64,000 bases of DNA from JBHIKY01 sp042139015. Its GTDB lineage: Bacteria > Bacillota > Bacilli > Bacillales > Marinococcaceae. Position 1 is the stretch's first letter, and the number at the start of each line of letters is the position of its first letter. Location: positions 124,001 to 188,000 of the forward strand of contig NZ_JBHIKY010000004.1 of assembly GCF_042139015.1 (NCBI RefSeq). Direction: 5' to 3'. The notes under the pieces are model-generated. The model made no database searches. It was not told the origin of the DNA and saw only the letters and a program-made list of their open reading frames with translations. Of this stretch, positions 1 through 9,580 are shown piece after piece. Made by a program: the position numbers and the translations under genes.

Positions 1-952
1 TCACCTTTTCTTCCGCCGGAAATTTGTAGGCAATCGCCCAGCGCGGGCTTTTCGAAGTAAAACCAAGGTCCTCTTGATGGTCAATGTCATCTACTTTCAC
101 CACAATGCCGTCGATTTCATAGCTCAGATCATTACGGCGGTCCAGCCAGCTGTTTACATAATCGATGACTTCATCCATGGAAGTACAAAGCCTGTTTTCA
201 GGATTTGTTTTAAAGCCGAGCTCTTTCATGTATTCCAGGGATTTACTGTGAGAAGGCAGCCCCAATCCTTTATCATCGGCGATGGCATATAGAAAAATGT
301 CAAGGTTCCGGCTTGCAGCAATTTTGGGATCAAGCTGGCGCAATGATCCGGCTGCGGCGTTGCGAGGATTGGCAAACAGCATTTCCCCGTTCTTCTCTTT
401 CTCTTCATTTAGATTTTCGAAGGAACGCTCCGGCATAAATACTTCGCCACGCACTTCGATATCTGCCTTTTTATTTAAGCGGAGTGGAATTGATCCGACA
501 GTTTTTAAATTATTCGTAATATCCTCGCCGGTGGTTCCGTCCCCCCGTGTGGCACCGCGCACGAAGGAACCTTTCTCGTAGAGCAGAGACACGGCCAGGC
601 CATCAATTTTAAGCTCACACATGTACTCCACCGGCTCTCCGGTTCCCTGCTGGACTCTCCGGTCAAAGTCATGAAGATCCTGTTCATTAAATGCGTTGCC
701 GAGACTCATCATTGGAATTTCATGCTGGACCTTTACAAAAGCATCCAATGGAGCCCCGCCGATACGGATACTTGGAGAATCGGCAGTCTGAAGGTCTGGA
801 AATTCTTCCTCCAGTTTGATCAGCTCCTGCATTTTTTCATCATATTCCGCGTCCGGCACGAGTGGTTTGTCCAGCACGTAGTAATGATACCCGTATTTTT
901 CAAGAAGGTTGCGCAATTCCTCCAGTTTTATATGAGCTTGATCCCGCTCCAT
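1..952 (-). CDS. ligA: NAD-dependent DNA ligase LigA (N-terminal part, cut by window edge)
   Basis: Seals nicks in duplex DNA during replication and repair using NAD+. The 317 residues inside the window cover the Ia NMN-binding domain and most of the adenylation domain. The catalytic lysine lies in the KIDG motif at residue 115 (CELKIDGLAVS). A later IDGIVVK-type motif and a SPRWAIAYKF stretch match the family. The start ATG at 952 follows AAGGAAG. The gene runs off the left end, so the OB-fold, zinc finger, HhH and BRCT domains are not seen. It lies 18 bases downstream of pcrA, as in B. subtilis, and is probably cotranscribed with it. Confidence 0.97.
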   Translation of the reverse strand, partial: MERDQAHIKLEELRNLLEKYGYHYYVLDKPLVPDAEYDEKMQELIKLEEEFPDLQTADSPSIRIGGAPLDAFVKVQHEIPMMSLGNAFNEQDLHDFDRRVQQGTGEPVEYMCELKIDGLAVSLLYEKGSFVRGATRGDGTTGEDITNNLKTVGSIPLRLNKKADIEVRGEVFMPERSFENLNEEKEKNGEMLFANPRNAAAGSLRQLDPKIAASRNLDIFLYAIADDKGLGLPSHSKSLEYMKELGFKTNPENRLCTSMDEVIDYVNSWLDRRNDLSYEIDGIVVKVDDIDHQEDLGFTSKSPRWAIAYKFPAEEKV

Positions 953-970
953 CAACGTTCTTCCTTTCCA

Positions 971-3211
971 TTACACCTTAGTAATCGGGGCAAATTTGGC
1001 GAACAGCCGCTTGATTCCCTCTGTCGGGAATGCTACATCCAGTTCAAGGTTTTCTCCTTCGCCTTTCGTGCTCACAACCGTTCCTGTTCCCCATTTCTTA
1101 TGCTCGGCTTTATCACCAACGCTCCAATCGAAATTACTGCCGCCGGTGTTTGCTGCTATACTTCTGCCCTGCGATGGGGCAGTGGCAGCCTGCCGCTTTC
1201 TTTCATACGGAGATATCTTCCCTGTCGTCCTGCTCCCTGAGTCCATCCAGTTAGGCTGCTGAGTTTCTTCCTTTCCTTCCAGAAGCTCCTGAGGCAGCTC
1301 TTCAATAAATCTGGAAACAGGGTTGGCCTGAGTTCTGCCATAAAGCTGTCTCATGCGTGCATGTGTTAAATGAAGTTCTTTTTCTGAGCGGGTAATACCG
1401 ACATAGGCAAGCCGGCGTTCCTCTTCCATTTCCTCTGCTTCAAACAGCGAGCGGCTGTGCGGAAAAATACCTTCTTCCATTCCGACAAGAAAAACAATTG
1501 GGAATTCAAGACCTTTTGCAGAGTGGAGAGTCATCATAATTACAGCGCTGTCCTCGTCTTCTTCATCGGATTGATTAATATCAGCGACCAGCGCCAAATC
1601 AGTTAAAAAAGCGATCAAGGATTTATCATCGTTTTTCTTCTCGAAATCTTTTGTAACGGACAAAAATTCATCGATGTTTTCAAGCCGGCTCTGAGACTCT
1701 AGAGACTTGTCCGCTTTCAGTGCATCCCGGTAGCCGGTTTTTTCAAGAAGCTCCTCCACCAGCTCTGTGACCGATAAGTAGTCCTGCATTTGAATCCAGT
1801 GCCCGAGCTGAGCTGTAAAATCTTGAAGCTTAGCCGCTGTTCTCCCATTCAGGCCGATTTGATCGGCCTCCTGCAGTGCAGCAAACATGGAAATATTCTG
1901 GCTGGTTGCAAAAGCTGCAATCTTATCAACCGTTGTCGCTCCGATTCCCCGTTTGGGAACATTTATGATCCGTCCGAGGCTGATATCATCATCTGGATTT
2001 GCAATAACCCGCAAATAGGCAAGTACATCTTTTATTTCTTTACGGTCGTAGAATTTCGTTCCGCCGATCATGTTGTAATTAATGTTTGATTTTAAAAACA
2101 TTTCTTCAATAATACGGGACTGGGCATTTGTCCGGTACAGTACAGCGATATCTGAATAATCATTGTTGCCGGCGGCGACGACTTCTTTGATCTTTTCCAC
2201 AATATAAAATGCTTCGTCCCGTTCATCCGCTGCCTGATAGTAGTATAAATTGGAACCCTCCTCATTATCCGTCCATAAATTCTTCGGCTTGCGCCCGCCG
2301 TTGTTCTTTATAACTTCATTGGCCGCACGCAGGATATTCTTCGTTGAGCGGTAGTTCTGTTCGAGCAGAATCGTCACCGCTTCTTCATAATCACCTTCGA
2401 AGGAAAGTATATTCTGGATATCGGCACCGCGCCATTTATAGATTGATTGATCAGAATCCCCAACTACACAGATGTTCCGGTGCTTTTCAGCAAGCAGATT
2501 CACTAAAGTATATTGAGCTTTATTTGTATCCTGGTATTCGTCCACATGTATATATTGGAATTTACGCTGATAAAACTCGAGAACCTCAGGGACTTCACGG
2601 AAAAGCCGGATCGTCATCATAATTAAATCATCAAAATCAAGCGCGTGATTGGTCCGGAGCCTGCGTTGATATTCCTTGTAAACATCAGCAGCAGTTTCTT
2701 CAAATGGGCCGTATGCTTTTTCTGCAAACTTCTTTGGTGTCAGCAGGATGTTCTTATTAGAAGAAATAATACCAAGAATACTGCGTGGTTCAAATTTCTT
2801 GGAATCAATATTTTGATCTTTTAAGATCTGTTTGATAACAGAGAGCTGATCAGTAGAATCAAGGATGGAAAAATTACGGTTGTATCCGATCCTGTCTATG
2901 TCGCGGCGCAGAATTCTTACACACATCGAATGAAATGTGGACATCCAGATGTCTTCTGCTACCGGACCAACGAGCTTCGCAACCCGGCCTTTCATTTCCC
3001 GCGCGGCTTTATTCGTAAATGTAATCGCCAATATGGAATAAGGTGGCACTGCTTTTTCCCGAATTAAATAAGCAATCCGGTGGGTCAGGACTCTGGTTTT
3101 CCCGCTTCCTGCTCCGGCCATTACGAGCAGCGGACCTTCTGTAAGCTGTACCGCTTCCTTCTGCTCCGGATTCATGCCGGAGAGCATTCTTTCAATAATC
3201 TGACGCTGCAT
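971..3211 (-). CDS. pcrA: ATP-dependent 3'-5' DNA helicase PcrA (UvrD family)
   Basis: Superfamily 1A helicase used in repair and rolling-circle replication. Walker A is AGAGSGKT at residues 32-39. Motif II is the VDEYQDT block near residue 222, followed by a GDSDQSIYKWRGAD motif III. TLHSAKGLEFPIVF and EERRLAYVGITR are motifs V and VI. The C-terminal tail ends in a Tudor-like DKAEHKKWGTGTVV segment typical of PcrA. The ATG at 3211 is chosen because AGGTGG lies 8 bases upstream; an ATG-like start four codons earlier has no such site. Length 746 residues is normal. It is the middle gene of pcrB-pcrA-ligA. Confidence 0.98.
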   Translation of the reverse strand: MQRQIIERMLSGMNPEQKEAVQLTEGPLLVMAGAGSGKTRVLTHRIAYLIREKAVPPYSILAITFTNKAAREMKGRVAKLVGPVAEDIWMSTFHSMCVRILRRDIDRIGYNRNFSILDSTDQLSVIKQILKDQNIDSKKFEPRSILGIISSNKNILLTPKKFAEKAYGPFEETAADVYKEYQRRLRTNHALDFDDLIMMTIRLFREVPEVLEFYQRKFQYIHVDEYQDTNKAQYTLVNLLAEKHRNICVVGDSDQSIYKWRGADIQNILSFEGDYEEAVTILLEQNYRSTKNILRAANEVIKNNGGRKPKNLWTDNEEGSNLYYYQAADERDEAFYIVEKIKEVVAAGNNDYSDIAVLYRTNAQSRIIEEMFLKSNINYNMIGGTKFYDRKEIKDVLAYLRVIANPDDDISLGRIINVPKRGIGATTVDKIAAFATSQNISMFAALQEADQIGLNGRTAAKLQDFTAQLGHWIQMQDYLSVTELVEELLEKTGYRDALKADKSLESQSRLENIDEFLSVTKDFEKKNDDKSLIAFLTDLALVADINQSDEEDEDSAVIMMTLHSAKGLEFPIVFLVGMEEGIFPHSRSLFEAEEMEEERRLAYVGITRSEKELHLTHARMRQLYGRTQANPVSRFIEELPQELLEGKEETQQPNWMDSGSRTTGKISPYERKRQAATAPSQGRSIAANTGGSNFDWSVGDKAEHKKWGTGTVVSTKGEGENLELDVAFPTEGIKRLFAKFAPITKV

Positions 3212-3280
3212 AAAAAACACCACCTAAAAACGTATGTTCGTATATTTATATTATATCCTGTTTGACTATGTTCTGCCATG

Positions 3281-3967
3281 TTATTTTTTGACTGCCTTCA
3301 CGGTGGACAGAGCAGATGCAAGATCATCATAGACTATGTTTCCTACCACAATGGTGTCGGCGTATTCAGCCATTTCAGATGCTTGATCAGCAGTGCAGAT
3401 CCCGCCGCCGTAAAATAGTCGTGTTTGCTCAAGCGCATCAGCCGCCAGCTTTACGACTCCCGGGTCTCCGTATACCCCGCTGTATTCAAGATAAAATACC
3501 GGAAGTCGGAACAAGCGCTCCGCAAGCAGGGCGGCGGCCTCTATATCTTCTCCTGAAAGCTCAGTATCTGCACCTGTAAGAGCCGCTACCTTCGCGTTCT
3601 TGTTCAGAACACAGTATCCTTCTGTAATAATCTCTTCCCAGTTCATGACCATGCCGTACTTTTTTAAGGCTTCGCGGTGAAGACCTGTGATCCATTTCGT
3701 ATCTCCTGCATTAAGGACTGCCGGAATGAGGAAATAATCAAATCCCGGAGTAATGGCCTCAAGGTTTGAAATTTCCAGCGCACACGCAACTGAATAACGC
3801 CTTACTCTTGCCAGCAGCGCAAGTGTATTATCAAGTGTCACCCCGTCGCTTCCCCCAACAATAATGGCATCGGTTCCTGATTCACAAATTGCTTCTAATG
3901 CCTCATCATTGATTTCTTTTGCAGGATCCAATTTAAAAACGTGTTTCCATTCGTTATAAGTGAGCAT
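3281..3967 (-). CDS. pcrB: Heptaprenylglyceryl phosphate synthase PcrB
   Basis: Transfers a heptaprenyl group to sn-glycerol-1-phosphate, making an archaeal-type ether lipid found in Bacillaceae. It is a TIM barrel of 228 residues. GGSDG at residues 38-42, the FYLEYSG stretch and the FYGGGI phosphate-binding loop are all present. The ORF is open 15 codons further upstream. The ATG at 3967 is preferred because GGGGGA sits about 9 bases before it and because the protein then aligns end to end with B. subtilis PcrB. It lies directly upstream of pcrA on the same strand. Confidence 0.95.
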   Translation of the reverse strand: MLTYNEWKHVFKLDPAKEINDEALEAICESGTDAIIVGGSDGVTLDNTLALLARVRRYSVACALEISNLEAITPGFDYFLIPAVLNAGDTKWITGLHREALKKYGMVMNWEEIITEGYCVLNKNAKVAALTGADTELSGEDIEAAALLAERLFRLPVFYLEYSGVYGDPGVVKLAADALEQTRLFYGGGICTADQASEMAEYADTIVVGNIVYDDLASALSTVKAVKK

Positions 3968-4078
3968 TTTCAATGATCCCCCGAACCGTTCATCTACATG
4001 AGTGAATCTCAACCACTAATTATATCAAAAATAAGAGAGGATGACATGCAGAATTCACAGCACCCACATTCTTTATTT

Positions 4079-5713
4079 TCAGAGCCCTCCTCTGGTCATT
4101 TCTACTCTCCTGAGCAATTCATCTTCTGAATCAAAGCTTAAATGCAGAGTATAGGAAGAGAATTCATAGCTGACAAATGGAACATCATTTATTGTGCGTT
4201 CCTCATCGGGCACTCCAAAAAACTGGCGTGCCTGTTTAATGGATACATGTTGTTCAATGTTTGAAGTGGCAATCCCTGAGAAAGGCCTGTTCTTTTCATC
4301 GTCCGGTGTGTAAAAGTCACATTCTCCATACTGATACACCTGGAAATGCCCACTTTCTCTCACTTCATCAGGAGGCTCTCCCATAAATCCGAGGAGACTT
4401 TCAGGGGTCAATGATGCCTCAAGCATTGTACAGCCTGGCACATATCCACCCCATTCATCAGCAGACATTGCAAGCTCTTCTAAATAAATGCGAGCCTCTT
4501 CCGTCATAAAATCAATTCCTCCAGTTTCTCCATTATATTTCCGTCGGTTTGTGTTTTTGTCCGGCTGAGGGAGCACAGACATTGTCTCTTTATCCAAATT
4601 ATGATGTCCTAATACAGAAAGCGGAACATCACCGATTTCTGCATAAGATAAGTATTGGTCATTTTCTTCTCTGGTAAATACAAGAAACAAATTATGGTCG
4701 TTTAATTCGTAAATTACCCTCGTTTCTTCTGTGTCTCCTCCTGTAAACCGGCTTTGCGGCGTACCGAGTCTATCTTCCACATCACCTTCAGAAGCTTCGA
4801 TACCCTCGACACTGGTTCCCACAGAAAAAATAGTTCCGTCCTTTTTTCCTTCCTTCTCATAATACATACAGGAATCAAAGCTAAAATAGTGGCGTCCTTC
4901 CGATTCTCCCTCTGATTCACTGTAGTCATATTTCACTAACATATTTTGAACATTTCCGCTTTTTTCTATCGTTTCACAGCCGGGGATATCTAAAGTATTA
5001 TCCGCTTCTGCCGCATCCAATTCTTCCATCCAGCGGAACCACTCATCGTCTTGAGGCACTTCCTCACTGGAAGCTGAAATATCATCGTTATTGTCTTTTG
5101 CAAGGCCATTTAAAATCCATCCCGTTAATACCAGCACCACTCCTGCTGCCGCAATGTACCAGAAAGTTCTTCTTGATTTAACACTGGTAGAACGACTACT
5201 CAGCTCTTCTTTTTCCCATATCTCATAATCTGCTGCTGAATTTTCCTGCTGTTTCAATAAATCGATTAAATCCGGGCGAGATTCTTTCTCCTTACTTTCA
5301 GGAGAATGTTTATCATAAATCAATTTTTCGTTTTTATTATGAGTATTTCGATGCTTTGTGTTCACCACTTTATACGTGGGCTGGGGGAGGGGATTGCTTG
5401 ATTCCGGGAAGGGAGAGTGTCCATTATGAACGCCGAGCGTGCAAACGTGTAGAGCCCATTCAGCCATTTCTTTGGAAATACCTTTTTCTTGCAGCATTGC
5501 AGCCAGAAGCTTATACGACTCCATATCTTTAGGAGAAGCTGATTTTATTTTAGAGAGCATGTCCATCTCAACTATTGTAAGAACGGCCGATACATCTTTT
5601 CTCTCTCTACCATACAAATCATATAGCGCTTTTTGAAGATTATCGTCCTTTTCACACCACTCTGTGCCGAAGTGCCGAATGAAGTTCTGAACGGTTGTGC
5701 CGACATAATCCAT
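4079..5713 (-). CDS. Unrecognised single-pass membrane protein with acidic extracellular part
   Basis: Function unknown. The first ~185 residues are soluble and charged. One hydrophobic helix follows (FWYIAAAGVVLVLTGWILNGL, about residues 184-204), preceded by basic residues, so the N-terminus is likely cytoplasmic. The remaining ~340 residues are strongly acidic. They contain two similar segments, roughly VEDRLGTPQSR...VIYELNDHNLFLVF and QARQFFGVPDEE...VSYEFSSYTLHLSF. Both have the look of small BamE/DUF4309-like domains (inference). The second of two adjacent ATGs is chosen for spacing from GGGGGG. It sits between yerC and pcrB, where B. subtilis has no such gene. Confidence 0.75.
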   Translation of the reverse strand: MDYVGTTVQNFIRHFGTEWCEKDDNLQKALYDLYGRERKDVSAVLTIVEMDMLSKIKSASPKDMESYKLLAAMLQEKGISKEMAEWALHVCTLGVHNGHSPFPESSNPLPQPTYKVVNTKHRNTHNKNEKLIYDKHSPESKEKESRPDLIDLLKQQENSAADYEIWEKEELSSRSTSVKSRRTFWYIAAAGVVLVLTGWILNGLAKDNNDDISASSEEVPQDDEWFRWMEELDAAEADNTLDIPGCETIEKSGNVQNMLVKYDYSESEGESEGRHYFSFDSCMYYEKEGKKDGTIFSVGTSVEGIEASEGDVEDRLGTPQSRFTGGDTEETRVIYELNDHNLFLVFTREENDQYLSYAEIGDVPLSVLGHHNLDKETMSVLPQPDKNTNRRKYNGETGGIDFMTEEARIYLEELAMSADEWGGYVPGCTMLEASLTPESLLGFMGEPPDEVRESGHFQVYQYGECDFYTPDDEKNRPFSGIATSNIEQHVSIKQARQFFGVPDEERTINDVPFVSYEFSSYTLHLSFDSEDELLRRVEMTRGGL

Positions 5714-5804
5714 CATTCTCCCCCCCTTTTAACAGAAGACCCTCTCCTGCATATAGTACCTGTATTCCCTCTTTTCAGTGCTTTTCTACCTGTATGAAAG
5801 TAAA

Positions 5805-5837
5805 AAATAAAAGCTGCCCGGATATGGACAGCTTTCT
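5805..5837 (-). terminator. Intrinsic terminator of yerC
   Basis: On the minus strand, AAAGCTGTCC pairs with GGGCAGCTTT across a short loop and is followed by a T-rich tract. It begins immediately after the yerC stop codon. Confidence 0.8.
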
Positions 5838-5838
5838 A

Positions 5839-6153
5839 TTACGACTGATTATTTTGCTTCTCCTGTTCGTGGACCCGGTTCAGGGTCATTTGATAACTTT
5901 CATTGCCGTAATTGAGGCAGCGCTTAACACGGGAGATAGTGGCCGTACTGGCTCCCGTCTCTGTCTCAATCTTATGGTAGGTGTAACCGTTCTGCAGCAT
6001 CCTCGCCACCTCCAGGCGCTGAGCCAGGGATTGTATTTCATTAATGGTACACAGGTCATCGAAGAATTCGTAGCACTCCTCCAGATCCTTTAATGAAAGT
6101 ATCGCTTTAAAAAGCTGATCGAGCTCTTTCCCTCTAAGCTTATCGATTTGCAT
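5839..6153 (-). CDS. yerC: TrpR/YerC-YecD family DNA-binding protein
   Basis: A 104-residue member of the TrpR-like YerC/YecD family. The helix-turn-helix lies in the second half, within the segment reading GYTYHKIETETGASTATISRVKR. The function of the family is not established. The start at 6153 is used because GAGGTGG lies about 6 bases upstream and because the length then equals that of B. subtilis YerC; the ORF is open five codons further. It lies downstream of yerB with a terminator after it, so it ends that transcription unit. Confidence 0.92.
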   Translation of the reverse strand: MQIDKLRGKELDQLFKAILSLKDLEECYEFFDDLCTINEIQSLAQRLEVARMLQNGYTYHKIETETGASTATISRVKRCLNYGNESYQMTLNRVHEQEKQNNQS

Positions 6154-6191
6154 CAGCATCCACCTCATTTCAAGCTTTAATCAATTCTGCA

Positions 6192-7250
6192 CTATTCTTT
6201 AATTCCAGAGACCATTTCAGAAAGACCTGATGCAGCTGGAACGATATGAATCCATGTCTGGCCGGGAACAAAAGGAATCGTCTCCCCCTCCAGTTTAGGA
6301 AGAATCCTACCGTTCTCGTTTTTCCATTGTACAGATAACGATTTACCACGTTGAAGCAACAGTGCATTTCCTCCGTCTTCTAGAGAAATTTGTCTTCGGC
6401 CATCCCTGTCAATAACCTGGTGCGGTGCTTCTACTATAAAAACGTTGGAGGGTTTAACCGGTTTTTTTGTATTTTTATCAACGGTTGTTTCTCCATCGCT
6501 CGAACGTGCATAGACTTTTTCCGATTCGTCGTATTTGTAGGACGCTGTATACGTGCTTCCATACTGTACATCGACATTTTCAGCGTCCTCCCAGACGCCT
6601 TCAGAGTCAGCATCCCCCGTGCGAAAACGTAAAGGCTCCGTTTCTTTTTCCAGGTCATAATTTTTCTCTGCCAGGCCGGTTAAAGCATCCTCATAGGAAA
6701 TATATGAATTATGCGGAGCCGGTCTATCAGAAGAACGTTGAAATAAGGTTCCATCATAATGAAGTCCATTTATAAAAGGGGTTTCGCCGCTTTGAAGCAT
6801 CCTCTCTGCCTCCGGGCTCCAGCCATGAGCAATGAACATGGCATCATATCCGTCTGCAAGCTCTATAAAATAGCCTCTCGCACTGCGAACCGTTCCAATT
6901 TCCTCCGGCTCTTTACTTTGATATAGAGCGAGCAGTCTTGTAACATCCCCTTCAGTAAGCACTTCATACACGACATCCGCCTCTGGCAGTCCGCTGTGGG
7001 GCCGAGCCTTTGGGTGATTATTAATCACCGCGGCAAGCGGTCGTTTGGGTGAAATTTTTTCCGTATGAACCCCGGTAAGAGGAGTCGTCACCTTCGAATC
7101 TGCCTCTTCACTTATTTCTGAATTCACTTCTTCTTCAGAAGCTTCTTCTACATCCGTCCCTTCCTCCGCCTGTTCATCCGGCGCATTGTTCAAACAGGCA
7201 GCAAGTACGAATAGCAGCAGAAGTCCCGCAAAAAGCAGTGTGTTTTTCAT
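6192..7250 (-). CDS. yerB: DUF3048 lipoprotein YerB
   Basis: A 352-residue lipoprotein of unknown role. The signal peptide (MKNTLLFAGLLLLFVLAAC) ends in an LAAC lipobox with Cys19. An acidic Glu/Asp-rich linker to about residue 50 follows, then the two DUF3048 domains, including PLAAVINNHPKARPHSGL and RSARGYFIELADGYDAMFIAHG. GGGGGA precedes the ATG. The protein is anchored outside the membrane. Neighbours match the B. subtilis yerA-yerB-yerC order. Confidence 0.93.
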   Translation of the reverse strand: MKNTLLFAGLLLLFVLAACLNNAPDEQAEEGTDVEEASEEEVNSEISEEADSKVTTPLTGVHTEKISPKRPLAAVINNHPKARPHSGLPEADVVYEVLTEGDVTRLLALYQSKEPEEIGTVRSARGYFIELADGYDAMFIAHGWSPEAERMLQSGETPFINGLHYDGTLFQRSSDRPAPHNSYISYEDALTGLAEKNYDLEKETEPLRFRTGDADSEGVWEDAENVDVQYGSTYTASYKYDESEKVYARSSDGETTVDKNTKKPVKPSNVFIVEAPHQVIDRDGRRQISLEDGGNALLLQRGKSLSVQWKNENGRILPKLEGETIPFVPGQTWIHIVPAASGLSEMVSGIKE

Positions 7251-7293
7251 TATCCCCCAACCTCATCCCACAGAGTACTTTCACTTTTATAGT

Positions 7294-9036
7294 TTAACGC
7301 ATAATCGAGGGAAAGAGTACCGTTTTCTTATGAACGTCAAAAATTCCTTTTTGGGTGACCCGGACATAAGGAAGGTGCGTAGAGGAAAAGAAAAGCAGGC
7401 TGTAAATTGGGTCCTCATGCAGATAACCTCTTTCCTTTAGAGCGGCTGTCATGCTCTCATGCATCCCCATTAATTTATCCATCGGTTCCAGTGACATCGC
7501 CCCAAACAGCTTCAACGGAATACTCTCAATCACTTTTCCATCTTCTACGAGAAACATGCCCCCGTCATGTTTTTTCAATGCCTCAAATGCTTTGCACATA
7601 TCATCTTTATTTTTTCCGATCAGTACGATGTCACCGGTATTCGAAAATGTCGTGGCAAACCCATCGATGTGTGTTGCAAATCCTTTTATTACAGTATTCA
7701 TGCGCCATTTTCCGAACCTGTCCAGCATGACAAAGAAACATTCATCGTGGTGCTCGGCCAGCTGTGCATTTGTAACATCCACAGATATCTGGTATGGCTT
7801 TAAGATTACTGAATTAACAAGCTCAATACCCATCGGCATAGAAAAATGGAGGTCATCCTCTGTGAGCTCCCAGTCAATCATGAACGGCCTTACACCATAT
7901 TCTTCCCAGGAGAAGTGCCTTTCCGGATAGACCGGCTTCTCATCGCGCAGCACCCACCGGCCTTTAGCAATAACTGCTTTCGGTACCGGGTTTTCTTTAT
8001 CTTCTAGGATATTTAAATGAGCGATTCTTCCTGGAGCAATCATTCCTAAATGCTCATCAAGAGCATATTGACGCGCCACATTATAAGATCCCATTTCATA
8101 TGCATCAATAAGAGGGACCCCCTTATCAATCGCGATCGATATGGCTTTATCGATGACTCCCTGTCTGTAAAAAGCTGGAGTGGAGCCATCGGTATTGAAG
8201 GTAAATCGTGAAAAATCCTTAACTCCTGCTTCCATTAATTCCTCCAGGATAACAGGTAAATCCGGCCGGATAGACGAATATCGAAGGGAGGTTGTCAGGC
8301 CGATATCCAGGCGGCGGAGCGCCTCTTCACCATTCATGGCTTCGTGGTCGCCATTTACTCCTAAAAGAGTCATTTGAGTAATGGTGCTCTCGGATGCTCC
8401 CGGTAAATGACCTTCAATCGGCTTATTTATTTCCTTCGTCTGCTGCATCCAATGAAGGATGGTATCATCACCTGTAATCACCTTCGGCCAGGAAGTTAAT
8501 TCTCCCCCCTGCACAACTAACGGATGATGCAGCCATGCCATCATATTGGATGGGGAAAAGAGAGTATCCTCATCTTCGAGCTCTGTCTGAGCATCATACC
8601 TTGCCCACCACAGCATGGAGGACGGGAGCTGGTCAAGCTCTTCAATAAGGGTAAGCGCTTTCTTTTTTTCAATATTTAAATAAAAAAACATATTGTCATT
8701 TATGAGGGTAGTGGTGCCTCGCACCGCCGCATATTCTGCGAGCGTGTGGGGATTATATAACTGAAACGGATGCGCATGAGGTTCGATATATCCAGGGACT
8801 ATGTATTTCCCTTCACAATCTATCACCTCTGTATCCGTTGTCTTACCCGGCCAGTCGTTTCCGACGTAAACGATACGATCTTCATAAATCCAGATATGAC
8901 CATTCATCCAGGCTTTTCTGGCACTGCTTAAAAAGGTCGCGTTTTTTAGTACAATGGATGGAGCAATTTCACCGCGGATTACGGATAGCTGTCTGCGTAG
9001 TGCAAGCTTATCCCAGCGGAATAAATGGTTTGCCAT
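7294..9036 (-). CDS. yerA: Adenine deaminase-like amidohydrolase YerA
   Basis: A 580-residue amidohydrolase-superfamily protein related to adenine deaminase. The metal-binding HxH is EPHAHP with His87 and His89. The C-terminal adenine-deaminase domain includes FATHIDGFATTFSNTGDIVLIG. In B. subtilis the paralogue at this position is YerA, whose adenine deaminase activity is presumed; the biochemically defined AdeC is a different gene. The ATG at 9036 has GCAGGTG upstream, while the open frame extends 34 codons further without support. Its place between the purine operon and yerB suits a purine-salvage role. Confidence 0.88.
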   Translation of the reverse strand: MANHLFRWDKLALRRQLSVIRGEIAPSIVLKNATFLSSARKAWMNGHIWIYEDRIVYVGNDWPGKTTDTEVIDCEGKYIVPGYIEPHAHPFQLYNPHTLAEYAAVRGTTTLINDNMFFYLNIEKKKALTLIEELDQLPSSMLWWARYDAQTELEDEDTLFSPSNMMAWLHHPLVVQGGELTSWPKVITGDDTILHWMQQTKEINKPIEGHLPGASESTITQMTLLGVNGDHEAMNGEEALRRLDIGLTTSLRYSSIRPDLPVILEELMEAGVKDFSRFTFNTDGSTPAFYRQGVIDKAISIAIDKGVPLIDAYEMGSYNVARQYALDEHLGMIAPGRIAHLNILEDKENPVPKAVIAKGRWVLRDEKPVYPERHFSWEEYGVRPFMIDWELTEDDLHFSMPMGIELVNSVILKPYQISVDVTNAQLAEHHDECFFVMLDRFGKWRMNTVIKGFATHIDGFATTFSNTGDIVLIGKNKDDMCKAFEALKKHDGGMFLVEDGKVIESIPLKLFGAMSLEPMDKLMGMHESMTAALKERGYLHEDPIYSLLFFSSTHLPYVRVTQKGIFDVHKKTVLFPSIMR

Positions 9037-9163
9037 TGAAGTCACCTGCTTTCTGAGCTGATCATTGCATTTTATTTTACCATAACTTTTCCCGTTACTC
9101 CATGAAAGGATGTGACGGTGATGCGTCAATCGACACAAATTGATTTACAAAGGAGTCTATACG

Positions 9164-9433
9164 ATGAAACCAAACATCGGAACGTTGAATGCACTAATTC
9201 GTATTACCGCCGGCTTAACCATTCTCTCCTGGGCATCCGGAGCCTTCCACAAACGCCGCAGCGACGGTATGGTAACAGTCTGGGCATTGATCGGCGCGAT
9301 GAAAACTGCGGAAGGAATTACACGATTTTGTCCGATGACTAAAATGCTGACCGACAGTATCGAGCAGCAAAAGGAAGTAAAGGCGGACGGAGCATACCCA
9401 AACAACACTCATTCATTTAAGACAGGGGTCTAG
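9164..9433 (+). CDS. YgaP-type DUF2892 small membrane protein
   Basis: An 89-residue protein. The N-terminal ~65 residues match the DUF2892 YgaP transmembrane domain: NIGTLNALIRITAGLTILSW, a second hydrophobic stretch (MVTVWALIGAMKTAEGITRF), and a CPMTKML motif with a single Cys. It ends in a polar tail. In other proteins this domain is often fused to rhodanese; here it stands alone. AAAGGAG precedes the ATG at 9164. It is transcribed divergently from yerA. Function unknown. Confidence 0.85.
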   Translation: MKPNIGTLNALIRITAGLTILSWASGAFHKRRSDGMVTVWALIGAMKTAEGITRFCPMTKMLTDSIEQQKEVKADGAYPNNTHSFKTGV

Positions 9434-9517
9434 CGCCAATTCCAACTTATTTAGTATATCAGGTATTAGGATGTTCCATTTTTAATTTGTTATAAAATGT
9501 TCCATAAAAGATAATAA

Positions 9518-9546
9518 AAAGCCAGCTCTACATGTGGGCTGGCTTC
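9518..9546. terminator. Bidirectional-type terminator hairpin
   Basis: AAGCCAGC pairs with GCTGGCTT across an 11-base loop, with an A tract on the left and T-rich sequence on the right. It separates the DUF2892 gene from the following 38-residue ORF. Confidence 0.75.
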
Positions 9547-9580
9547 TTAAAATAGCTATAGCAGTAAAGGAGTGTTTCTT

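Noticed and set aside
4714..4929. 71-codon minus-strand ORF
   Set aside because: It is an out-of-frame shadow of the large membrane protein gene at 4079-5713.
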